This document shows, in pieces, positions 33,548 through 42,595 of a DNA stretch of 64,000 nt. Source of the stretch: Kluyvera sp036759925. GTDB taxonomy: Bacteria; Pseudomonadota; Gammaproteobacteria; Enterobacterales; Enterobacteriaceae. Each line of letters begins with the position of its first letter. Positions within the stretch are counted from its first letter, which is position 1. The stretch spans positions 236,985 to 300,984 of the forward strand of contig NZ_JAPKIB010000005.1 of NCBI RefSeq assembly GCF_036759925.1, in the 5' to 3' direction. Under the pieces are notes generated by a model, which was not told the origin of the DNA, ran no database searches, and saw only the letters and a program-made list of their open reading frames with translations. A program made the translations under genes and the position numbers.

Positions 33548-34855
33548 GTGATTATCAATCCCAGCGAAAATGTAAACAGAGCACAGGGGGCCGGACGCCA
33601 TGCGTGGTGCGGCCTGCTGTTGGCCATTGTGCCTGGCTTTGGCCAGTTTTATCACCGCCAGTGGCTGAAGGGACTTATCTTCCTGGTGCTGCTTAGCAGC
33701 TTTATGGGCGTGTTTTACGACTTCCTGAGCGAAGGACTGTGGGGGCTGTACACGTTGGGAGAAGAGGTCCCTCGCGATAACTCTATCTTCCTGTTAGCCG
33801 AAGGGATCATCAGCGTGCTGATTATCGGCTTTGGCGTCACGATTTATTACCTCTCCCTGCGCGATGCGTGGGCGAACGGTAAGAAGCGCGATGAGGGCCA
33901 GCAGCTGAACAGCGTGCGTAAACAGTATCAGATGCTGCTGAGCGATGGCTTTCCCTATTTAATGATCACCCCAGGATTCATTCTGCTGGTGTTCGTGGTG
34001 ATTTTCCCGATTCTGTTTGGGTTCTCTATCGCCTTTACTAACTACAACCTTTACCACACCCCTCCGGCGAAGCTGGTGGACTGGGTTGGGCTGAAGAACT
34101 TCGTCAATATTTTCACGCTCTCCATCTGGCGCTCGACCTTCTTCGACGTGCTGCAGTGGACGGTGGTCTGGACGCTGCTGGCCACCACGCTGCAATGCAC
34201 CGTGGGCGTGCTGCTGGCGATTCTGGTGAACCAGAAAGATCTGCGCTTTAAACCGCTTATCCGCACTATCTTCATTCTGCCGTGGGCGGTGCCGGGCTTT
34301 GTCACCATTCTGGTATTTGCCGGAATGTTCAACGACTCGTTTGGCGTCATTAACAATGCCATTCTGTCGTTCTTTGGGATCAGCCCAAAAGCGTGGATGA
34401 CCGACCCATTCTGGACCAAAACCGCGCTGATTATGATGCAGACCTGGCTTGGTTTCCCGTTTGTGTTTGCGATGACCACGGGGGTATTGCAGGCGATACC
34501 TGACGATCTCTACGAGGCGGCAACGATGGACGGTGCCAGCACGACGACCAAGCTGCGCACGATTACGCTGCCGCTGGTGCTCTACTCGATTGCGCCAATC
34601 ATCATCACGCAATACACCTTCAACTTTAACAACTTCAACATCATCTACCTGTTTAACAACGGTGGGCCGGCGGTGGCCGGGTCGAACGCGGGCGGTACGG
34701 ATATTCTGGTGTCGTGGATCTATAAGCTGACCATGTCCTCTTCCCAGTACGCCATTGCGGCGACCATTACCATCCTGCTGTCGATTTTTGTCGTCGGTCT
34801 GGCGCTGTGGCAGTTCCGCGCCACGAAATCTTTCAAAAACGACGATATGGCGTAA
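33548..34855 (+). CDS. ganF: GanF, MalF-type permease
   Basis: A 435-residue permease starting with GTG at 33548 behind AAGGAG. It has an N-terminal pair of extra membrane helices (about 20-60 and 85-105), then the permease core with the EAA motif EAATMDGASTTTKLRTITLPLV (about 325-346). It lacks the large periplasmic P2 loop of E. coli MalF (514 aa), like Bacillus GanP. It pairs with GanG to form the channel for beta-1,4-galacto-oligosaccharides. Confidence 0.92.
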   Translation: MIINPSENVNRAQGAGRHAWCGLLLAIVPGFGQFYHRQWLKGLIFLVLLSSFMGVFYDFLSEGLWGLYTLGEEVPRDNSIFLLAEGIISVLIIGFGVTIYYLSLRDAWANGKKRDEGQQLNSVRKQYQMLLSDGFPYLMITPGFILLVFVVIFPILFGFSIAFTNYNLYHTPPAKLVDWVGLKNFVNIFTLSIWRSTFFDVLQWTVVWTLLATTLQCTVGVLLAILVNQKDLRFKPLIRTIFILPWAVPGFVTILVFAGMFNDSFGVINNAILSFFGISPKAWMTDPFWTKTALIMMQTWLGFPFVFAMTTGVLQAIPDDLYEAATMDGASTTTKLRTITLPLVLYSIAPIIITQYTFNFNNFNIIYLFNNGGPAVAGSNAGGTDILVSWIYKLTMSSSQYAIAATITILLSIFVVGLALWQFRATKSFKNDDMA

Positions 34856-34864
34856 GGGAATCAC

Positions 34865-35716
34865 ATGGCTAAATCACAAAGTATTAAACGTGAAAAATGG
34901 GTGCGGCTGTCGCTCTCCTGGCTGGTTATTGTGCTGGTTTCCACCATCATTATTTACCCGCTGATCTGGACCATTGGCGCGTCGCTCAACGCCGGGAACA
35001 GCCTGCTGAGTACGTCGATTATTCCGGAAAACCTGTCGTTCCAGCACTACGCCGACCTGTTTAACGGCCAGGTGAACTACATGACCTGGTACTGGAACTC
35101 GATGAAAATCAGCTTCCTGACCATGGTGCTAACGCTGATTAGCGTCAGCTTTACCGCCTATGCGTTTTCACGCTTCCGTTTTAAAGGGCGTCAGAACGGG
35201 CTGATGCTGTTTTTACTGCTGCAGATGATCCCGCAGTTTTCCGCGCTGATTGCCATTTTCGTGCTCTCCCAACTGCTGGGATTGATCAATAGCCACTTCG
35301 CGCTGGTGCTGATCTACGTGGCAGGGATGATCCCGATGAATACCTATCTGATGAAGGGCTATCTCGACGCGATCCCTAAAGATCTCGATGAGTCCGCCCG
35401 TATGGACGGGGCCAGCAACTTCCGCATCTTCATTGAAATCATCATGCCGCTGTCGAAGCCGATTGTGGCGGTGGTGGCGCTGTTCTCCTTCACCGGCCCG
35501 CTGGGAGATTTCATCCTCTCCAGCACCATCCTGCGTACGCCGGATAAATACACGCTGCCTATCGGGTTGTACAACCTGGTGGCGCAAAAAATGGGCGCCA
35601 GCTACACCACCTACGCGGCAGGAGCCGTGCTGATTGCCGTACCGGTGGCGATTCTCTATCTGGCATTACAGAAATACTTCGTGTCCGGCCTGACCTCCGG
35701 CAGCACCAAAGGATAA
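34865..35716 (+). CDS. ganG: GanG, MalG-type permease
   Basis: A 283-residue permease with six membrane segments and the EAA motif DESARMDGASNFRIFIEIIMPL (about 177-198). It lies nine bases after ganF and four bases before ganA, so it is in the same transcript. MalG of E. coli is 296 residues. Partner of GanF. Confidence 0.93.
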   Translation: MAKSQSIKREKWVRLSLSWLVIVLVSTIIIYPLIWTIGASLNAGNSLLSTSIIPENLSFQHYADLFNGQVNYMTWYWNSMKISFLTMVLTLISVSFTAYAFSRFRFKGRQNGLMLFLLLQMIPQFSALIAIFVLSQLLGLINSHFALVLIYVAGMIPMNTYLMKGYLDAIPKDLDESARMDGASNFRIFIEIIMPLSKPIVAVVALFSFTGPLGDFILSSTILRTPDKYTLPIGLYNLVAQKMGASYTTYAAGAVLIAVPVAILYLALQKYFVSGLTSGSTKG

Positions 35717-35720
35717 CCAC

Positions 35721-36923
35721 ATGAAAAGATTTGCACCCGCTCTGCTTGCTGTTTGTCTCTCCTGTAGTTTTTCCGCCTCTTCGCTGGCGGCCGAGACGCT
35801 GCAAACGAAGCCGTTTAACGCCATGCCAGCGGATTTTATTAAAGGGGCCGATATCTCGACTCTGCTGGATGCTGAGAAGCACGGCGCCCGTTTCTACAAC
35901 GAACAAAACCAGCAGCAGGACGCGCTAGCTATCCTTAAAGCCAACGGCGTGAACTATGTTCGTCTGCGCCTGTGGGTTGACCCGAAAGATGCCGACGGTA
36001 AGGCGTACGGCGGCGGTGATAACGATCTTGTCAGCACGCTGGCGTTGGCGAAGCGGGCAAAAGCGCAGGGCATGAAGCTGCTGCTGGACTTCCACTACAG
36101 CGATTTCTGGACCGACCCAGGCAAACAGTACAAACCCAAAGCCTGGGAGAAGATGGATTACCCGCAGCTGAAAACCGTGATTCACGACTATACCCGTGAC
36201 ACCATCGCCCGCTTCAAACAGGAGGGTGTGCTGCCGGATATGGTGCAGATTGGTAACGAAATCAACGGCGGGATTCTCTGGCCGGAAGGCAAAAGCTGGG
36301 GGCAGGGCGGCGGTGAGTTCGACCGTTTAGCCGGCCTGCTGAATGCGGCGATTTCCGGGCTGAAAGAGAATCTGAAGGGCGGTGAGCAGGTGAAAATTAT
36401 GCTCCATCTGGCCGAAGGCACCAAAAATGACACCTTCCGCTGGTGGTTTGATGAAATCAGCAAACGCAACGTGCCGTATGACGTGATTGGCCTGTCGATG
36501 TACACCTACTGGAATGGCCCTATCAGCGCGCTGAAGGCCAACATGGATGACATCAGCAAACGCTACAACAAAGATGTCATTGTGGTCGAAGCCGCTTACG
36601 GCTACACGCTGGAAAACTGCGATAACGCGGAAAACAGCTTCCAGGCGAAAGAAGAGAAAGACGGCGGCTATCCGGGCACGGTTCAGGGGCAATATAACTA
36701 TATTCATGACTTAATGCAGGCCGTTATTGATGTTCCGGACCATCGTGGCAAAGGGATATTTTATTGGGAACCGACCTGGATTGCTGTTCCGGGAAATACC
36801 TGGGCGACTAAAGCAGGCATGAAATATATCCATGACGAATGGAAAGAAGGTAATGCCCGCGAGAATCAGGCCTTATTTGACTGCAAAGGAAAAGTCCTGC
36901 CGTCGGTAAAAGTATTTAATTAA
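35721..36923 (+). CDS. ganA: GanA, GH53 arabinogalactan endo-beta-1,4-galactanase
   Basis: A 400-residue family 53 galactanase. A signal peptide (about 1-24, ending SLAA) exports it. The acid/base Glu180 lies in MVQIGNEINGG and the nucleophile Glu290 in VIVVEAAYGYT, both at the standard GH53 positions. It cuts beta-1,4-galactan side chains of pectin to galacto-oligosaccharides. Whether it stays in the periplasm or is secreted cannot be told; GanL and GanEFG in the cluster suit oligosaccharide import in either case. In Bacillus the same enzyme is called GanB. Confidence 0.94.
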   Translation: MKRFAPALLAVCLSCSFSASSLAAETLQTKPFNAMPADFIKGADISTLLDAEKHGARFYNEQNQQQDALAILKANGVNYVRLRLWVDPKDADGKAYGGGDNDLVSTLALAKRAKAQGMKLLLDFHYSDFWTDPGKQYKPKAWEKMDYPQLKTVIHDYTRDTIARFKQEGVLPDMVQIGNEINGGILWPEGKSWGQGGGEFDRLAGLLNAAISGLKENLKGGEQVKIMLHLAEGTKNDTFRWWFDEISKRNVPYDVIGLSMYTYWNGPISALKANMDDISKRYNKDVIVVEAAYGYTLENCDNAENSFQAKEEKDGGYPGTVQGQYNYIHDLMQAVIDVPDHRGKGIFYWEPTWIAVPGNTWATKAGMKYIHDEWKEGNARENQALFDCKGKVLPSVKVFN

Positions 36924-36952
36924 TTAGCAACACTCTTTTTCAGGATTTTATT

Positions 36953-39010
36953 ATGCAAAAATTTCCGCCTTTGAGCCCAAAGGTTAATGCGTTATTGCAT
37001 GGCGCAGATTATAACCCGGAGCAGTGGGAGAATTATCCCGGTATTATCGACCAGGATATTACGATGATGCAGCAGGCAAATTGTAATGTCATGTCGGTGG
37101 GGATATTTAGCTGGGCCAAACTTGAACCGCAAGAGGGCGTATTTGAGTTTGGCTGGCTGGACGACGTTATCGATAAACTGTATGCCGCGGGGATCCACGT
37201 CTTTTTAGCGACGCCGAGCGGCGCGCGGCCTGCATGGATGTCAAAAGCCTACCCGGAAGTGCTGCGCGTAGGGCGCGATCGGGTGCCTGCGCTGCATGGT
37301 GGCCGACATAACCACTGCATGACTTCGCCGGTTTACCGTGAAAAAACGCTGAAAATCAACACGCTGTTGGCGGAGCGTTATTCACAGCACCCGGCGGTGC
37401 TGGGCTGGCATATCTCTAACGAATACGGCGGCGAATGTCATTGCCCACGCTGCCAGGTGAAGTTCCGCGACTGGCTGAAGGCGCGCTACAACACGCTGGA
37501 TAACCTGAACCATGCCTGGTGGAGCACCTTCTGGAGCCACACCTACACCGACTGGCAGCAGATTGAGTCGCCGTCACCGCAGGGTGAAGTCTCTATTCAT
37601 GGTCTGAATCTCGACTGGCGGCGCTTTAACACCGCGCAGGTGACCGAATTCTGTCGTCATGAAATCGCGCCGTTAAAGGCGGTAAATCCGGATCTGCCGG
37701 TGACCACCAACTTTATGGAGTATTTCTACGACTACGATTATTCGCAGCTCGCCGAACCGCTGGACTTTATCTCCTGGGATAGCTACCCGATGTGGCATCG
37801 CGATAAAGACGAGACCACGCTGGCCTGCTATACCGCGATGTACCACGACATGATGCGTACCCTGAAGGGCGGCAAGCCGTTCGTGCTGATGGAGTCGACG
37901 CCGAGTGTGACTAACTGGCAGCCGACCAGCAAGCTGAAAAAACCGGGCATGCACATCCTCTCTTCGCTGCAGGCGGTGGCCCACGGTGCGGATTCGGTGC
38001 AGTACTTCCAGTGGCGTAAGAGCCGCGGTTCGGTGGAGAAATTCCACGGCGCGATTATTGACCACGTGGGGCATCTTGATACCCGCGTGGGCCGCGAGGT
38101 CAGCAAGCTGGGGAGTATTCTGAGCCAGTTGCCGGGCGTTGTCGGCTGTCGCACTGATGCGAAGGTTGCCATTATCTTTGACCAGCAGAGCCGCTGGGCT
38201 ATGGATGACGCGCAGGGGCCGCGCAACAAGGGCATGGAGTATGAGCAGACGGTGAATGAGCACTACCGCCCGTTCTGGGAGCAAGGGGTCGCGGTCGATG
38301 TTATTGATGCCGATGGTGACCTGAGCGCCTATCAACTGGTGATTGCACCGATGCTGTATATGGTGCGCGAAGGTTTTGCCGAGCGTGCCGAAGCCTTTGT
38401 AGCGAATGGCGGCCATCTGGTGACCACCTACTGGACGGGGATCGTGAATGAGAGCGATCTGTGCCACCTCGGCGGTTTCCCTGGCCCGTTACGTAAGCTG
38501 CTGGGGATATGGGCGGAAGAGATTGATTGCCTCGACGACGGCGAACGTAATCAGATTCAGGGGCTGGCGGGCAATATGGCCGGGCTGCAGGGGCCATACC
38601 AGGTGCGACACCTGTGCGAGCTGATTCACACCGAGACGGCGCAGGCGCTGGCCTCCTATCGTGATGATTTCTACGCAGGTCGCCCGGCGGTGACGGTGAA
38701 TAGCGTAGGTAAGGGGAAAGCGTGGCATATTGCGTCTCGCAACGATCTGGCCTTCCAGCGTGATTTCTTCACTTCACTGATGGATGACCTGGCGCTGCCG
38801 CGTGCGGTGGCAAGCGATTTCCCGCCGGGGGTGGTCGCGACGGCGCGAACCGACGGTGAAAGCGCCTTTGTCTTTGTGCAGAACTTTACCGCGCAGACGC
38901 AGACTATCTCGCTGCCGGAAGGTTATGAACTTGCCGCTACGGGGGCCGATGCCAGCGGTACGCAGGTGCTTCAGCCCTGGGACTGTCGTATCGTTCGCCG
39001 TAAGGCATAA
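36953..39010 (+). CDS. ganB: GanB, GH42 beta-galactosidase
   Basis: A 685-residue family 42 beta-galactosidase without a signal peptide, so cytoplasmic. The acid/base Glu157 is in WHISNEYGG and the nucleophile Glu314 in VLMESTPSV. Four Cys (122, 162, 164, 167; HCMTSP and ECHCPRC) match the GH42 zinc cluster. It releases galactose from imported beta-1,4-galacto-oligosaccharides, the step after GanEFG/GanK import. The Bacillus counterpart is named GanA. With lacZ this window thus encodes two unrelated beta-galactosidases. Confidence 0.95.
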   Translation: MQKFPPLSPKVNALLHGADYNPEQWENYPGIIDQDITMMQQANCNVMSVGIFSWAKLEPQEGVFEFGWLDDVIDKLYAAGIHVFLATPSGARPAWMSKAYPEVLRVGRDRVPALHGGRHNHCMTSPVYREKTLKINTLLAERYSQHPAVLGWHISNEYGGECHCPRCQVKFRDWLKARYNTLDNLNHAWWSTFWSHTYTDWQQIESPSPQGEVSIHGLNLDWRRFNTAQVTEFCRHEIAPLKAVNPDLPVTTNFMEYFYDYDYSQLAEPLDFISWDSYPMWHRDKDETTLACYTAMYHDMMRTLKGGKPFVLMESTPSVTNWQPTSKLKKPGMHILSSLQAVAHGADSVQYFQWRKSRGSVEKFHGAIIDHVGHLDTRVGREVSKLGSILSQLPGVVGCRTDAKVAIIFDQQSRWAMDDAQGPRNKGMEYEQTVNEHYRPFWEQGVAVDVIDADGDLSAYQLVIAPMLYMVREGFAERAEAFVANGGHLVTTYWTGIVNESDLCHLGGFPGPLRKLLGIWAEEIDCLDDGERNQIQGLAGNMAGLQGPYQVRHLCELIHTETAQALASYRDDFYAGRPAVTVNSVGKGKAWHIASRNDLAFQRDFFTSLMDDLALPRAVASDFPPGVVATARTDGESAFVFVQNFTAQTQTISLPEGYELAATGADASGTQVLQPWDCRIVRRKA

Positions 39011-39025
39011 TCCGCTGTAATCCAT

Positions 39026-39052
39026 AGCCTGCTCAACCGAGCAGGCTTTTTT
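39026..39052 (+). terminator. Terminator after ganB
   Basis: AGCCTGCTC-AACC-GAGCAGGCT is a strong stem followed by five T. It separates ganB from the EIIB-like gene, which therefore depends on read-through or its own promoter. Confidence 0.88.
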
Positions 39053-39079
39053 ACCTCTGTAGATAACCAAGGAGCGTCG

Positions 39080-39397
39080 ATGATGGTTAGCCTTAAGTCT
39101 TTCCTGCACTACTTCTCCCAACCCAAGCCGTCGGTGCCGTTAAGCGAGGGTGAGCAGCAGCAAATTCAGCGTCTGATTAGCGCCTTTGGCGGTCAGAGTA
39201 ATATTGAGAATGTCGATGCCTGTATTACCCGCCTGCGTGTCACGGTAAAAGATTTAGCGGTGGTTGATTCTCAGGCGTTACAGAATGAAGGTGCGCTGGG
39301 GGTGATTATTCTGGGGCAGCAGGTGCACGCGATATTTGGCAAACAGTCTGATACGTTACGCCAGCTATTAGATGAGCATTTCGCTGAAAATAATTAA
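39080..39397 (+). CDS. Stand-alone PTS EIIB-like (glucose family) protein
   Basis: A 105-residue protein with a single EIIB domain of the glucose-PTS family. The phosphorylated Cys48 is in NVDACITRLRVTVKDL, and the fold ends LGVIILGQQVHAIFG as in IIB-Glc. A basic/aromatic N-terminus (MMVSLKSFLHYFSQP) replaces the membrane IIC domain that normally precedes it. No IIA or IIC gene is nearby. It starts after AAGGAG at 39069, 27 bases after the ganB terminator. It may be a signalling protein or a remnant; its presence at the end of a gan cluster hints at a control role. Confidence 0.8.
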   Translation: MMVSLKSFLHYFSQPKPSVPLSEGEQQQIQRLISAFGGQSNIENVDACITRLRVTVKDLAVVDSQALQNEGALGVIILGQQVHAIFGKQSDTLRQLLDEHFAENN

Positions 39398-39416
39398 CGG
39401 TACAGTTTGTTGTATT

Positions 39417-39447
39417 AAAAACCCCGGTTTGATGCCGGGGTTTTTAT
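39417..39447. terminator. Bidirectional terminator between the EIIB-like gene and ganL
   Basis: AACCCCGG-loop-CCGGGGTT with A and T runs on both sides, suited to end both converging transcripts. Confidence 0.88.
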
Positions 39448-39601
39448 TGTCTGAAATATAAAAAAAAAGGGATAACCCAATAATAGCGTTATCCCAAAGG
39501 CCAGATGATAGAAACAATGATGGAGTGGCAAATAGTAAAATTGGCGAAAATAACAAAAGATAGAATTAATGCAAAAATAATGACTCAGTCAGATAAACGT
39601 A

Positions 39602-40867
39602 TTACCACCAGGCTTCCACCTGCACGCCGAAGTTCCAGGTATCGCTGGCGGTGCCGTCGTTAAAGGCATTGCCTTGCTCAGAATCATTCAGGTAAGAGGC
39701 AAATACGCGCAGTTCCGGGCGAGACATAAAGTCTGGGCCGTCCGCCAGACCTAACGCGATGGTGTATTTCTCGCCGCTCTGCTTGTAGCTGGTGCCGTTG
39801 GTGTAAGAATCTTTCTGGTAGAAACCGCCGACTTCACCGATTAAGCGCACGTACTCGGTGAACTGATACTGCGCACGACCGACCAGCGACACCAGACGTG
39901 ATTTATCGGTGTATTCGGTGGTGTCATCCGCTGAACCATAGGTCAGCACGTGGTTGAGTGAGAACTTGTCGGTAATCGGAATCAGGCCGGTGTTGATAAC
40001 GCGGTAGCCGGTGGCATCGTTGACGTTGTTCCACATGTCGTACCAACCACCGCCCTGGGAGACCATGTTCTGCGCCAGGCCCTTATTCGCATACTGCAGT
40101 ACCAGTTTGTTGTAGCCACCGAACATATCCTGGCTGATTTCGCCGGTCAGCATCACGCCGTTGTCGGCATCATACAGGCCGCCGTAATCCTTCTGCTTGT
40201 TGGTTGGATTTGGCATGGCGTAGTCGATACCGAATTCGGTCCAGGCACCGCTCCATGGCTTCCAGCCCGCATAGCGAAGGTCGATATAGTTGATGTTGAC
40301 ATCGTTATCGCCATCTACGCGATAGTCGACGTCGTTGGCGTCGCCGCGGATCCAGGCCAATGAAACTGCACCAGGGCCGACAGTGTAGTTTTCGATCCCG
40401 GCGCCGGAACCGGAGATATTCCAGTATTTGGTATCAATGATGTGCAGATCGTGACGCTGGTAGTAGCGTTTCCCGCCCCAGATTACCGCGTTCGGATCGC
40501 CGGGGATAAGCCCTTTGATCTGTAGGTTCAGCTGACGCAGGCCAAACTGCGCATCGTCGCCGAAAGTGGTTTCGTTATCGTTGGACCCATCGGAGACCAT
40601 GCTGACCATCGAATCGAGGTAGAAGCTGACATCATTTTTCTTATATACCTCAGAGCCCAGTTCCAGCTCACCATAAGTGTCGGCTTCGTTCCCCAGACGG
40701 CCTAGTTTGTTTTTTTGCCATTCCTGCATTCCACCATCGCTAGAAACCCCCACGCCGGAGCGGAGGTAGCCATGGAAATCAATCGGTACTGACGATGCCG
40801 CCAGCAGTGAAGGTGAAGTCAGCGCAGTAGCCAACGCAATAGAAAGCGTGCGTAGGGTAGTTTTCAT
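39602..40867 (-). CDS. ganL: GanL, LamB-type outer-membrane porin
   Basis: A 421-residue maltoporin-like 18-strand beta barrel. The signal peptide MKTTLRTLSIALATALTSPS... ends at about residue 24 (LLAA), the barrel starts VDFHGYLRSGVG-like (PIDFHGYLRSGVGVSSDGG), and the protein ends ..FGVQVEAWW with the C-terminal aromatic residue needed for BAM assembly. The start is placed at MKTTLRT because GAGGATAAC lies just before it. It should admit galacto-oligosaccharides. Divergent from ganR. Confidence 0.92.
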   Translation of the reverse strand: MKTTLRTLSIALATALTSPSLLAASSVPIDFHGYLRSGVGVSSDGGMQEWQKNKLGRLGNEADTYGELELGSEVYKKNDVSFYLDSMVSMVSDGSNDNETTFGDDAQFGLRQLNLQIKGLIPGDPNAVIWGGKRYYQRHDLHIIDTKYWNISGSGAGIENYTVGPGAVSLAWIRGDANDVDYRVDGDNDVNINYIDLRYAGWKPWSGAWTEFGIDYAMPNPTNKQKDYGGLYDADNGVMLTGEISQDMFGGYNKLVLQYANKGLAQNMVSQGGGWYDMWNNVNDATGYRVINTGLIPITDKFSLNHVLTYGSADDTTEYTDKSRLVSLVGRAQYQFTEYVRLIGEVGGFYQKDSYTNGTSYKQSGEKYTIALGLADGPDFMSRPELRVFASYLNDSEQGNAFNDGTASDTWNFGVQVEAWW

Positions 40868-40959
40868 TGTTATCCTCATTTTTGTTTTGTAGTACGTTCA
40901 CATAACGTGTGTAATAAAATGCCTAAATGTAAAAACAGGCAAACATTTGATTCGCGATG

Positions 40960-40975
40960 TGTGATTAACTGCAAA
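40960..40975. promoter_or_regulatory. Possible CRP site upstream of ganL
   Basis: TGTGA-TTAACT-GCAAA has one perfect half and matches the CRP core at 8 of 10 positions. It lies about 95 bases upstream of the ganL start, in the 270-base ganL-ganR interval. Confidence 0.35.
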
Positions 40976-41137
40976 TAAATTAGCCATTTTTGACTGGTTG
41001 TGTAAGAGGGTTCTTATTGCGTTGGTGTGTGAGCGTGTATCTTTTTTGTGTTATCGTATGCCATGAGTCAGGTCGGTAGACGTTTTTTGGGGTGACCCCT
41101 GTTACAATCTAGCGATAACAACATAAGGAACCGGACG

Positions 41138-42211
41138 ATGAAGTCTAAAAGTGCAACTTTGGAAGATGTTGCTCGCCATGCGGGCGTCTCCTACCAGACT
41201 GTGTCCAGGGTACTCAATAAATCTGCCAATGTATCCGAAGCCACACGCCACAAGGTGGAGAAATCCATCGAGGTCCTCCGCTATGTCCCAAATAGACTGG
41301 CACAACAGCTGGTTGGCAAAACCAGTCAGACGCTTGGACTGGTCACCACTTCTCTGGCGCTACACGCGCCTTCTCAGGTCGCAGCGGCGGTGAAACGCTA
41401 TGCAAATCTGGAGGGGTATCAGGTACTGATTTCGATGATTGATGAGAACGTCAATCATAGCATTCAGGATTCAATCAATGAGCTGAAATCACAGCTGGTC
41501 AGCAAAGTCATTATCAACGTGCCTTTAGAGACAGAAACGGCGCAGAAAATCGCGGATGATAATGATGATATCGTCTGCCTTTTCCTCGATGTAGACCCCT
41601 ACAGCTCCGTGTATAACGTTTCGTTTAACCCAGCAGATGGCACGCGTGCTAGCGTGAAATATTTGTATGAGTCCGGGCATCGTGAGATGGCTATCCTGGC
41701 CGGGCCGGTGAGCTCCGTTTCGGCTAATCTGCGTCTGAGGAGCTGGCTGGATACCCTCAACAGCTACGGTCTGAAGCCTGTCACCGTACTGCACGGAAAC
41801 TGGGATGCGCAAAGCGGCTATGCTTGCGCACTGCAAATGCTGCGCGAGACACCGGATTTTTCGGCATTGCTGGTGGGCAATGATCAGATGGCGCTGGGGG
41901 TCTTGAGTGCGTTTCATCAGCATCAAGTGGCGATCCCCGGTGAAAAGTCGGTGATCGGTTACGATGACACCTATGAAAGCTCGTTCTTCTATCCGGCATT
42001 GACCACCGTCTCGCTTGACCTTGATTTACAAGGTAAAGAAGCAGTACGTCGTATTCTGGAGAGTGACGATAGCGCTCCGTCGCGCACCTCATCCATCCTT
42101 CCGGCTCGCCTTGTCGTTCGCCACTCTACCGGCGCAAAAGTGGAGCAAGGCAAAGATATGCAGGCGATTGCTGAGCAGCTGCGCGCCATCGCGCATCAGC
42201 TTAGCCGCTAA
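41138..42211 (+). CDS. ganR: GanR, LacI-family repressor of galactan use
   Basis: A 357-residue LacI-family regulator. Residues 1-27 contain the HTH LEDVARHAGVSYQTVSRVLNK with the same recognition helix YQTVSRV as LacI in this window. The ligand core is also very similar to LacI over long stretches (SLALHAPSQ, AILAGPVSSVSANLRL, VGNDQMALGVL, GYDDTYESSFF). Its position at the end of the gan cluster identifies it as GanR, which should sense galactobiose or similar sugars. The shared recognition helix suggests that the two repressors may recognise related operators. Confidence 0.9.
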   Translation: MKSKSATLEDVARHAGVSYQTVSRVLNKSANVSEATRHKVEKSIEVLRYVPNRLAQQLVGKTSQTLGLVTTSLALHAPSQVAAAVKRYANLEGYQVLISMIDENVNHSIQDSINELKSQLVSKVIINVPLETETAQKIADDNDDIVCLFLDVDPYSSVYNVSFNPADGTRASVKYLYESGHREMAILAGPVSSVSANLRLRSWLDTLNSYGLKPVTVLHGNWDAQSGYACALQMLRETPDFSALLVGNDQMALGVLSAFHQHQVAIPGEKSVIGYDDTYESSFFYPALTTVSLDLDLQGKEAVRRILESDDSAPSRTSSILPARLVVRHSTGAKVEQGKDMQAIAEQLRAIAHQLSR

Positions 42212-42296
42212 CCTCTCTGTCCGGAGCGTGCTCTGCGCTCCGGCTATCCCCCTTTAATTTGTAGGGTTGCAAAGGCCGGTTTCGCGGCGTATCGTA

Positions 42297-42320
42297 ATTG
42301 TTATGTTATAACATATGATG
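42297..42320. promoter_or_regulatory. Zur-like box upstream of rpmE2
   Basis: The perfect palindrome ATGTTATAACAT (42303-42314) sits in an AT-rich near-symmetric stretch that resembles the enterobacterial Zur box (GTTATA-N-TATAAC type). It is 17 bases before the rpmE2 start. Zur control of zinc-free L31 and L36 copies is established for E. coli ykgM. Confidence 0.7.
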
Positions 42321-42331
42321 TCGAGGGTCAG

Positions 42332-42595
42332 ATGAAAGCCAATATCCATCCCCATTACCGTACCGTGGTGTTTCATGACACCAGTGCCAACGAGTATTTC
42401 AAAGTGGGTTCGACCATTAAAACCGACCGGATGATTGATCTGGAAGGGGTGACATATCCGTATGTCACGATTGATGTGTCGTCCAAATCGCACCCGTACT
42501 ACACCGGGAAACAGAGAACGGCCTCTACCGAGGGTAGCGTGGCGCGCTTTAGCCAGCGTTTTGGTCGCTTTATTGATGTGAAAAGAGGTTCATGA
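42332..42595 (+). CDS. rpmE2: 50S ribosomal protein L31B (zinc-independent)
   Basis: An 87-residue type B L31 (E. coli YkgM). It lacks the four zinc-ligand Cys of RpmE and carries the type B sequence MKANIHPHYRTVVFHDTSANEYF and FGRFIDVKRGS. Under zinc limitation it replaces zinc-containing L31 and frees zinc. Its stop overlaps the start of rpmJ2 by one base (TGATG), so both are translated together. Confidence 0.97.
   Translation: MKANIHPHYRTVVFHDTSANEYFKVGSTIKTDRMIDLEGVTYPYVTIDVSSKSHPYYTGKQRTASTEGSVARFSQRFGRFIDVKRGS

Noticed and set aside
33959..34864. 301-codon minus-strand frame opposite ganF
   Set aside because: Complement of membrane-protein codons gives an Asp/Arg/His-rich product without homology; ganF is clearly the real gene.
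37673..38467. 264-codon minus-strand frame opposite ganB
   Set aside because: Shadow of the GH42 gene; no domain or start signal.
41105..41130. Sequence before ganR resembling half of an E. coli lac operator (AGCGATAACAA)
   Set aside because: Only one half matches and the 17-base lac element of this genome is not repeated here, so it was not listed as an operator.
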